A DNA stretch of 64,000 bases from Piscinibacter sp047600445 (GCF_047600445.1 NZ_JASGKT010000002.1:372001-436000); one strand, 5' to 3'; counted from the first letter of the stretch, positions 8,016 to 15,530 are shown. The notes: generated by a model not told the origin, from the sequence alone. Numbers and translations: made by a program.

Positions 8016-8648
8016 TCAAGCCTGTCCCGGCTGGGGCCGCATCCGCGTCGCCATCTCGTCGTGCCCGCGCTCGGCCAGCGCGTCGGCGGCGCCGAGGCGG
8101 TCGCGCACTTCCTTGTTCTGGCCGAGCTTGGACTTGCCCACCAGCGAGGTGACGGCGACTTCGATGCCGACGATGTTGCGCAGCATCGCGGCTATGTATT
8201 CAGGAGCCGAATCGGACATCTTCCAGGGCCGCGGCTCGGACGCCTCGTGGCGGCGCGTCAGGCGCGCCACCACGCCGCGCACGAAGCGCTCGTCGTCGCG
8301 CACGGTCAGCGTGCCGTGCGCGTGCACCACCTAGTAGTTCCAGGTCGGCACCTGGCGGTGCGCCTCGTGCTTGCTCGGGTACCAGTTGGGCGAGATGTAG
8401 GCCTCGGCGGCGCGGAAGATCACCATCACCGGCGCGCCATCGGCGCAGCGCTGCCACAGCGGGTTGGCGCGCGCCACGTGGGCGCTCAGCGTGCCCAGCG
8501 GGCCCACGCCCGCGTCGAACTCGAACGGCAGGTGGTCGGCGTCCAGCCCCTGCGCCGACTGCGTCACCAGCACGCCGAGCGGATGCTCGCGGACGATGCG
8601 TTCGATCACGGCGCGGTCGGCGATGGCGAAGTGAGGCGGGATGTACAT
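8016..8648 (-). pseudogene. paiB: PaiB-family FMN-binding regulator interrupted by an in-frame amber codon
   Basis: Two open frames, 8648-8331 and 8330-8016, are consecutive segments of the same frame separated by one TAG at 8331-8333. Together they make a full-length PaiB/FMN-binding split-barrel protein of about 210 residues: MYIPPHFA at the start, HLPFEFD, ISPNWYPSKHEAHRQVPTWNY just before the stop, then VVHAHGTL and SAPEYIAAMLRNIVGIEVAV. The stop falls inside the most conserved motif (PTWNYxxVHxxG), where many members have another residue, so a single base change is the simplest explanation. Reading through the TAG, or a restart at the GTG after it, cannot be excluded, but the FMN barrel would be split. 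Confidence 0.85.
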
Positions 8649-8651
8649 GGA

Positions 8652-9047
8652 TCAAGCCTTGGAAAGCAGGACCGCGCGGCCCGGGAAGGCCTTGCACAGC
8701 TTGGCGTCGGCCGAAACGAATGCCACGTCGAGGTACTCGGCCAGCGCCACGTATTCACAATCGTAGGCCGAGCATCCGCTGCGGTGGGCCAGGCGAAGCA
8801 CGGCCAGCGTCGGAATGTCGAACTCGTTGTCCGCCACCAGCGCCTCGGCGCGCTGCGCGATGGCGGCCGCGTCGTCGAGTGTCAGCAGGCCCTGGCGCAG
8901 GTAGGTGGCCAGGATGTTGCGGAACTCGCTGCGCCACAGGCGCGGCACCGCCCACTGTCCATCGTCGAGCAGCCAGCGCTCGGCCGCTTCGCTGTACGTG
9001 CCGGGCAGGTACAGGTAGGCCAGCAGGTTGACGTCCGCGACGATCAC
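8652..9047 (-). CDS. vapC: PIN-domain ribonuclease toxin (VapC family)
   Basis: A 131-residue PIN domain protein. Acidic active-site residues are in place: D5 in VADVNLLAYL, E41 in RLWRSEFRN, the Asp of YDCEYVALA and the Asp of VSADAKLC. VapC toxins are Mg-dependent RNases. The start is the GTG at 9047, which overlaps the antitoxin stop as GTGA; this gives the expected family length and implies coupled translation. The stop lies 3 nt before the broken paiB gene. Confidence 0.9.
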   Translation of the reverse strand: MIVADVNLLAYLYLPGTYSEAAERWLLDDGQWAVPRLWRSEFRNILATYLRQGLLTLDDAAAIAQRAEALVADNEFDIPTLAVLRLAHRSGCSAYDCEYVALAEYLDVAFVSADAKLCKAFPGRAVLLSKA

Positions 9048-9289
9048 GCGCGCCCCGCGCGCTTGAAGCGGGTGATGTCTTCGGGTTCGAACGCGCCGCG
9101 CTTCAGGCCGGCGCGCAGCTCGCGGGCCTGGGCCAGATGCTCCAGTGCCGTCGCGCGCCGGGGCAGCAGCGTGTTTTCCAGGCAGGCGATCGCCTCGCTG
9201 TTCAGGCTGCGGCGGTTCTGTTCCGCCGAGGCCTTGAGCTGCTCGTAGACGGCATCCGGGATGCCTTTGAGCGTGATGGTGGTGGGCAT
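9044..9289 (-). CDS. vapB: Ribbon-helix-helix antitoxin (VapB/FitA type)
   Basis: An 81-residue protein beginning with a FitA-like Arc/MetJ ribbon-helix-helix DNA-binding segment (TITLKGIPDAVYEQLKASAEQNRRSLNSEAIACLE) followed by a tail that should wrap the VapC toxin. A clear AGGAGG lies before the ATG at 9289. The perfect inverted repeat at 9306-9326 immediately upstream is the likely autoregulatory operator. It overlaps vapC by 4 nt. Confidence 0.88.
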   Translation of the reverse strand: MPTTITLKGIPDAVYEQLKASAEQNRRSLNSEAIACLENTLLPRRATALEHLAQARELRAGLKRGAFEPEDITRFKRAGRA

Positions 9290-9305
9290 GGGGCCTCCTT
9301 CTGCG

Positions 9306-9326
9306 ATGGAACCATTGTGGTTCCAT
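9306..9326. promoter_or_regulatory. Operator palindrome of the vapBC pair
   Basis: ATGGAACCA-TTG-TGGTTCCAT, a perfect 9-bp inverted repeat with 3-bp centre, 17 nt upstream of the antitoxin ATG. Position and symmetry fit autoregulation by the antitoxin-toxin complex. Confidence 0.75.
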
Positions 9327-9380
9327 TGTGGAGGCTAGTCAAACCCGAACCGCCGCAGCGTGCCGGTCCGGCGTCGCGTC

Positions 9381-9394
9381 GTGACGGGCATCAC
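9381..9394. promoter_or_regulatory. CRP-like half-symmetric site upstream of flhD
   Basis: GTGA-N6-TCAC, the core of a cAMP-CRP/Vfr-type site, 177 nt upstream of the flhD ATG. flhDC of enteric bacteria is CRP-activated; here only the dyad is seen, and a 14-bp dyad of this kind can arise by chance. Confidence 0.35.
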
Positions 9395-9420
9395 GCCGGG
9401 ACACCTCCGCAGCCGAGCGT

Positions 9421-9437
9421 GTAGGAAAAAATCCGAC
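9421..9437. promoter_or_regulatory. Copy 1 of the GTAGGA/TCCGAC dyad, in the flhDC promoter region
   Basis: GTAGGA-AAAAA-TCCGAC, extended outward to CGT...ACG at 9418-9440 (one mismatch), 134 nt upstream of flhD. The same dyad recurs at 47246, 47286, 56974 and 57711, always between genes. It resembles boxes bound by NarL/RcsB-class regulators. Confidence 0.6.
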
Positions 9438-9570
9438 ACGCGCCATGGTCGAAAGTGGACTCAAGCCACGGAGATGGGCCGATGTTGCGGGCCAGTTGCG
9501 CTCTTCAGAATCCGTTCCATGCCGTCGCGAATGACGGTCACCAGAACGAACAACCGAGCCAACGCAAGCC

Positions 9571-9894
9571 ATGAACGCCGACCAGATCCTCACCGAAATC
9601 CGCGAAGCCAACCTGTCGTACCTGATGCTGGCGCAGAGCCTGATCCGCGCCGACCGCGAGCAGGCGCTGTTCCGCCTGGGCATCAGCGAGGACACCGCTG
9701 CGATGATCGCGCTGCTGACCCCGGCGCAGATGATGAAGATCGCAGCCGGCAACACGCTGCTGTGCAAGTTCCGCATGGACGACGACCTGGTCTGGGGCCT
9801 GCTCACCAGCCACGGCAAGTCGGCCGCCAACGACACCACCAGCCGCCTGCACGCCGCCATCCTGATGGCCGGCCGTCATCAAGAGGCGGCCTGA
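9571..9894 (+). CDS. flhD: Flagellar master regulator subunit FlhD
   Basis: A 107-residue FlhD: ILTEIREANLSYLMLAQSLIRADREQALFRLGIS at the dimerising N-terminus and the helical C-terminal half with LTPAQMMKIA and LCKFRM. FlhD pairs with FlhC to activate class II flagellar genes with sigma70. It is followed after 2 nt by flhC. The 244-bp gap upstream carries a CRP-like dyad and the GTAGGA dyad, suggesting global inputs. The Shine-Dalgarno sequence is weak. Confidence 0.96.
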   Translation: MNADQILTEIREANLSYLMLAQSLIRADREQALFRLGISEDTAAMIALLTPAQMMKIAAGNTLLCKFRMDDDLVWGLLTSHGKSAANDTTSRLHAAILMAGRHQEAA

Positions 9895-9896
9895 TC

Positions 9897-10442
9897 ATGG
9901 CGCGCGTCAAGTCCATCCTCACCGAAGCCAGGCAGATCGAGCGGGCCGTCACGCTGATCCAGCTCGGCGCGCGGCTGCAGGTGCTGGAGTCGGAGACCGA
10001 TCTGTCCTACGAACGCCTGCTGCGTTTGTACAAGGAGGTCTCCGGCAAGTCGCCCAGCAAGGGCCAGTTGCCGTTCTCGACCGACTGGTTCATGACCTGG
10101 CAGCCCAACATCCACGCCAGCCTGTTCCTGAACATCCACGAGTACCTGAACAAGGCCGCCGAGCTGGACGAGATCGACACCGTCATCAAGGCCTACCAGC
10201 TCTACCAGGAGCAGACCTCGGCGCAGGGCCTGGAGGCGCTGCTGTCGGTGACGCGCGCCTGGCGCCTGGTCAAGTTCGTCGACAACGGCATGCTGACCAT
10301 GACGAAATGCTCCAAATGCGGGGGCCAGTTCGTGTCCCACCCGCACGAGATTGCGAAACACTACGTCTGTGGCCTGTGCAATCCGCCGGCCCGCGCCGGC
10401 AAGGGCCAGGCGGCCGGCGCGATCCGGATGGGCGCCCACTGA
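9897..10442 (+). CDS. flhC: Flagellar master regulator subunit FlhC
   Basis: A 181-residue FlhC. The DNA-contacting and FlhD-contacting helices are followed by the zinc site made of two CxxC pairs (TKCSKCGG near residue 138 and VCGLCNPP near 158). The start at 9897 is 2 nt after the flhD stop. An upstream sigma28-dependent unit is not part of this operon; transcription from flhDC should end at the terminator at 10533-10564. Confidence 0.96.
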   Translation: MARVKSILTEARQIERAVTLIQLGARLQVLESETDLSYERLLRLYKEVSGKSPSKGQLPFSTDWFMTWQPNIHASLFLNIHEYLNKAAELDEIDTVIKAYQLYQEQTSAQGLEALLSVTRAWRLVKFVDNGMLTMTKCSKCGGQFVSHPHEIAKHYVCGLCNPPARAGKGQAAGAIRMGAH

Positions 10443-10446
10443 ACAC

Positions 10447-10474
10447 TGAAGTTTGCGCCGCGTCCGGCCGATAA
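10447..10474 (+). promoter_or_regulatory. Sigma28-type promoter of the flhC-motA intergenic transcript
   Basis: -35 TGAAGTTT (10447-10454, 7 of 8), 12-nt spacer, -10 GCCGATAA (10467-10474, 8 of 8), starting 5 nt after the flhC stop. An intrinsic terminator only about 60-90 nt downstream and a second sigma28 promoter beyond it show that this promoter does not serve motA. Confidence 0.82.
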
Positions 10475-10480
10475 CGGACG

Positions 10481-10564
10481 CACGATCGTTCTCTTGCTTG
10501 TCTCCTCCTGGCACGCCCCCGGGTGCCTTCAACGCGGATCCCTCGGGATCCGCGCTTTTCTTTG
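10481..10564 (+). ncRNA. Candidate sigma28-dependent small RNA between flhC and motA
   Basis: The predicted RNA of about 80 nt starts roughly 7 nt after the -10 box at 10474 and ends in the T tract of the terminator at 10533-10564. It has a pyrimidine-rich single-stranded stretch (10494-10511, with CTCCTCCTGG), a small hairpin GGCAC/GTGCC (10510-10527) and the terminator hairpin. This is the usual architecture of Hfq-type bacterial small RNAs. CCTCCTGG (10504-10511) is the exact complement of CCAGGAGG at the Shine-Dalgarno site of the first flagellin. No open frame of note is present. Existence is inferred from promoter plus terminator. Confidence 0.55.
10533..10564 (+). terminator. Strong Rho-independent terminator between flhC and motA
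   Basis: Perfect 10-bp stem CGCGGATCCC / GGGATCCGCG with a 2-nt turn (10533-10554), followed by CTTTTCTTT. It would end both the flhDC mRNA and the short sigma28 transcript. Confidence 0.9.
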
Positions 10565-10593
10565 CGGCGCCGTCTTTGCACGCCTTCGGCCAC

Positions 10594-10621
10594 TCAAGCC
10601 CCGCGACGACCCTGCCGATAA
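10594..10621 (+). promoter_or_regulatory. Sigma28-type promoter for motA
   Basis: -35 TCAAGCCC (10594-10601), 12-nt spacer, -10 GCCGATAA (10614-10621, 8 of 8), 58 nt upstream of the motA ATG and downstream of the terminator, so motAB has its own class III promoter. Confidence 0.78.
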
Positions 10622-10679
10622 GGTGGCGAAGCTGCTGCGTTCCTTGCCGCGGCGCCACACGAGAAATCAGCGGGAAGCC

Positions 10680-11540
10680 ATGTTCGTCATCATCGGTTGG
10701 TTCGTCGCGATGGGGTGCATCTTCGGCGCCTACATCGTCCACGGAGGCAACATCGGCGTGATCCTCCACGCCCTGCCGACGGAAATGCTCGCCATCCTAG
10801 GCGGGGCCACCGGCGCCTTCGTGGTCGCCAACCAGCCCAAGGTGGTGAAGGCCACGCTCGGCAGCCTGGGCGGCGTGTTCAAGGGCTCGAAGTACACCAA
10901 GTCGCGCTACATGGAGCTGCTCGCGCTGCTCTACGACATCCTGCAGAAGGCGCGCAAGGAAGGCCTGATGGCCATCGAGAAGGACGTCGACGAGCCGCAG
11001 GCCTCGGCGCTGTTCCAGAAGTACGCCACCGTCGGCAGCGACCACCACGTGGTCGAGTTCGTCACCGACTACCTGCGCATGATGGTCTCGGGCAACCTCA
11101 ACGCGCACGAGATCGAGTCGCTGATGGACAGCGAGATCGAGACCCACCACCACGAGGCGCACGCGCCGGCCGCCGCGGTGGCGCGCCTGGCCGGCGCGCT
11201 GCCGGCCTTCGGCATCGTGGCCGCGGTGCTGGGCGTGGTGAACACGATGGGCTCGGTGGGCCAGCCGCCGGCGGTGCTCGGCGGCATGATCGGCTCGGCG
11301 CTGGTCGGCACCTTCCTGGGCATCCTGCTCGCCTACGCGGTGGCCGAGCCGCTGGCCGGCCTGATGGAGCAGAAGTGCGACGAAGGCTCCAAGGAGCTGC
11401 AGTGCATCAAGACCACGCTGCTGGCCAGCATGCAGGGCTACGCGCCGCAGGTGGCGGTGGAGTTCGGCCGCAAGGTGCTGTACTCCACCGAGCGGCCCAC
11501 CTTCACCGAACTCGAAGGCCATGTGAAAGGGAAGAAATAA
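10680..11540 (+). CDS. motA: Flagellar stator protein MotA
   Basis: A 286-residue MotA with four membrane segments (near residues 2-20, 30-50, 170-190 and 200-225), the cytoplasmic loop that touches the rotor, and the conserved Pro-rich stretch before helix 3 (LPAFGIVAAVLGVVNTM). With MotB it forms the proton channel that powers rotation. Start chosen at MFVIIGWF at 10680, which gives the family length; upstream in-frame codons have no support. motB begins directly at the next nucleotide after the stop. Confidence 0.95.
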   Translation: MFVIIGWFVAMGCIFGAYIVHGGNIGVILHALPTEMLAILGGATGAFVVANQPKVVKATLGSLGGVFKGSKYTKSRYMELLALLYDILQKARKEGLMAIEKDVDEPQASALFQKYATVGSDHHVVEFVTDYLRMMVSGNLNAHEIESLMDSEIETHHHEAHAPAAAVARLAGALPAFGIVAAVLGVVNTMGSVGQPPAVLGGMIGSALVGTFLGILLAYAVAEPLAGLMEQKCDEGSKELQCIKTTLLASMQGYAPQVAVEFGRKVLYSTERPTFTELEGHVKGKK

Positions 11541-12470
11541 ATGGCCGGCGACAGCAAGAAGCTCCAGCCCATCATCATCAAGCGCGTCAAGCGCAGCGGG
11601 CATGGACACCACGGCGGCGCCTGGAAGATCGCCTACGCCGATTTCGTGACGGCGATGATGGCCTTCTTCCTGCTGATGTGGCTGCTCGGCTCCACCACCG
11701 AGGGCGACAAGAAGGGCATCGCCGACTACTTCAACTCGCCGCTGAAGATCGCGATGCTGGGCGGCTCGGGCTCGGGCGATTCGTCGTCCATCATCCGCGG
11801 CGGCGGCGCCGACCTGTCGCGCAGCGACGGCCAGGTCAAGCAGGGCGAGATCGACGCGAAGAAGCGCGCGCTGAACCTGCAGGCGCTCAAGGCCGAGCAG
11901 CGGCGCGCCGAGATGATGCGGCTGCAGGCCATCAAGGACAAGGTCGAGGACGTGCTCGCCGCCAACCCCAAGCTGGCCGCGATGCGCTCGCAGATCCGCC
12001 TGGACATGACCGCCGACGGCCTGCGCATCCAGATCGTCGACGAGCTGAGCCGCGCGATGTTCGACAGCGGCAGCGCGGTGGTGCAGCCGCACATGCGCGA
12101 GCTGCTGCACGAGATCGGCGCGGTGCTCGCCGACGTGCCCAACCGCCTGACGCTGGAAGGCCACACCGACGCGCAGCGCTACGCCGGCGGCGACCGCGGC
12201 TACGGCAACTGGGAGCTGTCGAGCGACCGCGCCAACGCCTCGCGGCGCGAGCTGGTGGCCGGCGGCCTGCCCGACGAGCACGTGCTGCGCGTGCAGGGCC
12301 TGGCCTCCAGCCAGTTGATCGAGCCCGACAACCCGGCCGGCCCGGCGAACCGCCGCATCAGCATCATCGTGATGAACCGCGAGGCCGAGGAGCGCATCCT
12401 GAAGCCCGCCGTGCCCGCCGTGCCGGCCGAGCCCGAGCCGGGCTCAACTTTCACGCTGTCCGCCCGATAA
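11541..12470 (+). CDS. motB: Flagellar stator protein MotB
   Basis: A 309-residue MotB. The single membrane helix carries the proton-binding Asp (D34 in KIAYADFVTAMMAFFLLMWLLGS), followed by the plug region and a C-terminal OmpA-like peptidoglycan-binding domain (LTLEGHTDAQRY...NWELSSDRANASRREL, residues about 150-275). It anchors the stator to the cell wall. The gene ends inside the -10 box of the cheY promoter, its TAA stop being part of CCCGATAA. Confidence 0.95.
   Translation: MAGDSKKLQPIIIKRVKRSGHGHHGGAWKIAYADFVTAMMAFFLLMWLLGSTTEGDKKGIADYFNSPLKIAMLGGSGSGDSSSIIRGGGADLSRSDGQVKQGEIDAKKRALNLQALKAEQRRAEMMRLQAIKDKVEDVLAANPKLAAMRSQIRLDMTADGLRIQIVDELSRAMFDSGSAVVQPHMRELLHEIGAVLADVPNRLTLEGHTDAQRYAGGDRGYGNWELSSDRANASRRELVAGGLPDEHVLRVQGLASSQLIEPDNPAGPANRRISIIVMNREAEERILKPAVPAVPAEPEPGSTFTLSAR
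12444..12470 (+). promoter_or_regulatory. Sigma28-type promoter for cheY-cheZ embedded in the motB end
   Basis: -35 TCAACTTT (12444-12451), 11-nt spacer, -10 CCCGATAA (12463-12470, 7 of 8). The -10 box contains the motB stop codon. It would allow extra CheY/CheZ relative to the stator. Confidence 0.68.
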
Positions 12471-12500
12471 ACACCCGAGCCAGTCTCCACGAGGCCCGCC

Positions 12501-12899
12501 ATGAGCACTGCCAGCGACCTGAAATTCCTGATCGTCGACGACTTCTCCACCATGCGCCGCATCGTGCGCGGCCTGCTCAAGGAAATGGGCTGCCACAACG
12601 CCGAGGAGGCCGAGGACGGCGCCGTGGCGCTGCAGATGCTCAGGAACGCGAAGTTCGACTTCGTCGTCAGCGACATCAACATGCCCAACATGAACGGCTT
12701 CGAGCTGCTCGGCGCGATCAAGAAGGACGAGGCGCTGAAGCACCTGCCGGTGCTGATGGTCACCGCCGAGGCGCGCAAGGAAGACATCGTGCGCGCCGCG
12801 CAGGAAGGCGCGGCCGGCTACATCGTCAAGCCCTTCACCAAGGCCACGCTGGAAGAGAAGGTGCAGAAGATCATGCAGAAGCTCGCCGCCACCGTCTGA
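12501..12899 (+). CDS. cheY: Chemotaxis response regulator CheY
   Basis: A 132-residue single receiver domain with the full acid pocket: D13, D14, phospho-acceptor D58 (in VVSDINMPN), T88 and K110. When phosphorylated by CheA, CheY binds the FliM switch and changes rotation. Its partner phosphatase cheZ follows 31 nt later. No CheA, CheW or receptor genes are in the window. The ATG follows CGAGGCCCGCC. Confidence 0.96.
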   Translation: MSTASDLKFLIVDDFSTMRRIVRGLLKEMGCHNAEEAEDGAVALQMLRNAKFDFVVSDINMPNMNGFELLGAIKKDEALKHLPVLMVTAEARKEDIVRAAQEGAAGYIVKPFTKATLEEKVQKIMQKLAATV

Positions 12900-12930
12900 G
12901 CGGCCGCCGCCGACCCCGGAGAACCAGAAC

Positions 12931-13563
12931 ATGAAGATGGACGATCTCCGCGAGCTCGCGCCGCCGACGGCCGGCGGGGCCTCGGCGGACGTGTTCCAGC
13001 AGCTCGGCCTGCTGACGCGCCAGTTGCACGACACGCTGACGCAGCTCGGCGTGATGCCCAGGCTGCAGCTCGCCGCCGACGGCCTGCCCGACGCGCGCAG
13101 CCGGCTCAGCTACATCGCCAGCAAGACCAGCGACGCCGCCAACAAGGTGCTGAACTCGGTCGACCAGGCGAAGGCCGACCATGCCCGCATCAGCGGCGAG
13201 ACGCGCCGCATCGCCGAGGCCATCGTGCGCGACCCCGTCAAGGCCGTCGCCTCGGGCGCGGTGCTGAACTTCGTCGGCGAGGTCGAGGCCGCCACGGCGA
13301 GCATAGACCGGCACCTGACCGACATCATGCTGGCGCAGGACTTCCACGACCTCACCGGCCAGGTGGTGGCCAAGGTGGTCACGCTCGCCACCGAGCTGGA
13401 AGACAGCCTCGTCAAGCTGCTGATGCAGGCCGCGCCGCCCGAGCAGGCGCACAAGGTCGAGACGGCCGCGCTGCACGGGCCGGTGGTCGACCCGCAAGGG
13501 CGCGCCGACGTGGTGCAGAACCAGGCCGAGGTCGACGACCTGCTGGCCTCGCTCGGCTTCTAG
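12931..13563 (+). CDS. cheZ: CheY-P phosphatase CheZ
   Basis: A 210-residue CheZ with the long helical hairpin (residues about 25-170), the catalytic motif AQDFHDLTGQVV (Asp/Gln pair around residue 137-141) and the C-terminal CheY-binding peptide ending QAEVDDLLASLGF. It dephosphorylates CheY. Its end lies 4 nt from the end of the convergent mobA. Confidence 0.95.
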   Translation: MKMDDLRELAPPTAGGASADVFQQLGLLTRQLHDTLTQLGVMPRLQLAADGLPDARSRLSYIASKTSDAANKVLNSVDQAKADHARISGETRRIAEAIVRDPVKAVASGAVLNFVGEVEAATASIDRHLTDIMLAQDFHDLTGQVVAKVVTLATELEDSLVKLLMQAAPPEQAHKVETAALHGPVVDPQGRADVVQNQAEVDDLLASLGF

Positions 13564-13567
13564 TGTT

Positions 13568-15475
13568 CTAGGTCCGCACGCGCAGGATGGCGGCGAAGTA
13601 GGCCGCCAACTCTTCCCGCGCCGCCAGCGGCAGCACGTGGCCGACATACTGGTCGGGGCGCACGACGACGATGCAGCCAGCCGCGCGGTCGATGCCGCGC
13701 AGCGCGAAGACGTCTTCGCCGCGCTTCGTGTCGGCGCAGAACACCTTTTCGTAGTCGGTGAGCCCGTAGCGGCCCACGCGCGGGCGCAGCAGCGTCGGCA
13801 TGGCGCCGTATTCCAGCGCGCGGAAGTCCTGCGGGAAGACCGCTCGCACGTCGATCACCGCGTCCACGTCCTCGCCCGGCGCCGTGTGGCGGCGCAGCGG
13901 CGAGGCCGCGTCGTGCTCCAGCCAGTCGCACAGGGCGGCGACGGCGCCGCCGCGGCCGCCGGTGTCGCCGGCCGGGGCGAAGACGAACAGGCGGAAGCGC
14001 GCATCGGCCTCGATGCAATGGCCCAGGTGCATCGGTTTGGCGTCGGCCAGGCGGACGACGGGCGCGGAGTGGAAGCGCTTGCCGATGGGCAGGCCGGCGG
14101 CCAGGTGCTGGTGCGTGGGCGCGCCGGTCAGCGCGCTGCGCTCGTACTGGATGGTCAGCCCGCAGGTGAAGGGCAGGTTGGCGACGAACTCGCGCGCCAC
14201 GCGCGGCAGGCCGTCGGCGGCGTCGTCTTCGCTGCGCGCGCCGACCACGCGCGCCCACTTGTGGTCGAACTCCACCAGCCCCTGCGCCGCGGCGCGGCGC
14301 TCGCCGGAATAGCTGTGCAGCAGTGCCGCGTCGGCGCGGCCGGTCAGCACCGAGATCAGCTTCCAGCCCAGGTTGAAGGTGTCGCCCATCGACACGTTCA
14401 TGCCCTGGCCGGCCTTCGGGCTGTGGGTGTGGCAGGCGTCGCCGGCCAGCATCACGCGCGGCGCCCGGGTGGCGACCTGGGCGGCGGGCACGTCGTCGAA
14501 CTTGTCGGTCAGGCGGTGGCCGATCTCGTAGATCGACCACCACACCACCTCCTTCACGTCGAGCGCGAAGGGCCGGAAGATGCGCTGCGCCTTGGCGATG
14601 ATGTCGGCCGCGCCCATGCCGCGATCGGCCACGCGCTCGTGCTCGCCCAGCGCGTCGAGTTCCACGTACAGGCGCACCAGGTGCCCGCCCTCGCGCGGCA
14701 GCACCATCAGGATGCCCTCGTCCTTCGAGCGCACGAAGGATTTCATGCGCCAGTCGGGGAAGTCGGTCGTGGCCAGCACGTCCATCACGCCCCAGGCCTG
14801 GTGCGCCGCGTCGCCGTGCAGCGCGCCGCCGATGGCGCCGCGCACCGCGGAGCGCGCGCCGTCGCAGCCGACCACGTAGTTGGCGCGCAGCGTCGCGCGC
14901 TGGCCTTCGCGGTCCGGTGCGGTGTGCTCCAGCGTGACGGTGACGGGGTACTCCGCGGCCGCCGTGTCGATGGCCAGGTCGACCACCTTCAGGCCGTAGT
15001 CGGGCTCCAGCCGGGTGGGCGAGCGCCGCATCAGGTCGAGGAACATGTCGTGCACGCGCGCCTGGTTGATCAGCACGTGCGGCATCTCGGAGATGCCGTC
15101 GGGCACGTCCTGCACGCGGGCGACGCGGGCCAGCGCCGCGTCCGCGCCCGGCGCCCAGAAGGTGGTTTCGTTGATCCACACCGACTCGCGCATCACCTTC
15201 TCGCCGAAGCCGAAGGCCTGGAACATCTCCATCGAGCGCACGCTGATGCCGTCGGCCTGGCCCTTCTCCATCGGCGCGAGCTTGGGCTCGACCAGCATCG
15301 TGCGGATGCCCGGCACGCGCGCGAGCTGCGCGGCCAGGCACAGGCCGGCGGGGCCCGAGCCGGCGATCAGCACGTCGACCGTGTCCGGCAGCGGGTCGCC
15401 GGGGCGGCGCCGGCCGGGCGCGGCGGGGTGCACATCGGGGTCGCCGGGCACGAAGCCGTTGACGTGGAATTGCAT
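13568..15475 (-). CDS. mobA: FAD-dependent 3-hydroxybenzoate 4-monooxygenase
   Basis: A 635-residue flavoprotein hydroxylase: FAD-binding GSGPAG near residue 37, the YVVGCDGARSAVR segment around 200, and MLAGDACHTHSPKAGQGMN near 350, followed by the thioredoxin-like C-terminal domain of the phenol hydroxylase group. Length and the divergent MarR partner fit MobA of Comamonas testosteroni (639 residues), which converts 3-hydroxybenzoate to protocatechuate; phenol 2-monooxygenase is the main alternative. The start at 15475 has AGGAG 6 nt upstream. The perfect palindrome at 15515-15530 lies in its promoter. Confidence 0.85.
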   Translation of the reverse strand: MQFHVNGFVPGDPDVHPAAPGRRRPGDPLPDTVDVLIAGSGPAGLCLAAQLARVPGIRTMLVEPKLAPMEKGQADGISVRSMEMFQAFGFGEKVMRESVWINETTFWAPGADAALARVARVQDVPDGISEMPHVLINQARVHDMFLDLMRRSPTRLEPDYGLKVVDLAIDTAAAEYPVTVTLEHTAPDREGQRATLRANYVVGCDGARSAVRGAIGGALHGDAAHQAWGVMDVLATTDFPDWRMKSFVRSKDEGILMVLPREGGHLVRLYVELDALGEHERVADRGMGAADIIAKAQRIFRPFALDVKEVVWWSIYEIGHRLTDKFDDVPAAQVATRAPRVMLAGDACHTHSPKAGQGMNVSMGDTFNLGWKLISVLTGRADAALLHSYSGERRAAAQGLVEFDHKWARVVGARSEDDAADGLPRVAREFVANLPFTCGLTIQYERSALTGAPTHQHLAAGLPIGKRFHSAPVVRLADAKPMHLGHCIEADARFRLFVFAPAGDTGGRGGAVAALCDWLEHDAASPLRRHTAPGEDVDAVIDVRAVFPQDFRALEYGAMPTLLRPRVGRYGLTDYEKVFCADTKRGEDVFALRGIDRAAGCIVVVRPDQYVGHVLPLAAREELAAYFAAILRVRT

Positions 15476-15514
15476 GCTGTCTCCTGGAGGGTGATTGCCG
15501 CTGGGATGGCTAAC

Positions 15515-15530
15515 GATAAGTATACTTATC
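15515..15530. promoter_or_regulatory. Palindromic operator between mobA and mobR
   Basis: GATAAGTATACTTATC, a perfect 16-bp palindrome, 40 bp from each start codon, flanked by an outer inverted pair GTGATT (15491-15496) / AATCAC (15531-15536). It is the obvious MarR-family binding site and would cover both promoters; TATACT at its centre could be a -10 box. Confidence 0.8.

Noticed and set aside
8016..8330. The second half of the paiB-like gene as an independent gene starting at GTG 8330
   Set aside because: It has no ribosome-binding site of its own and continues the same frame and fold as the first half.
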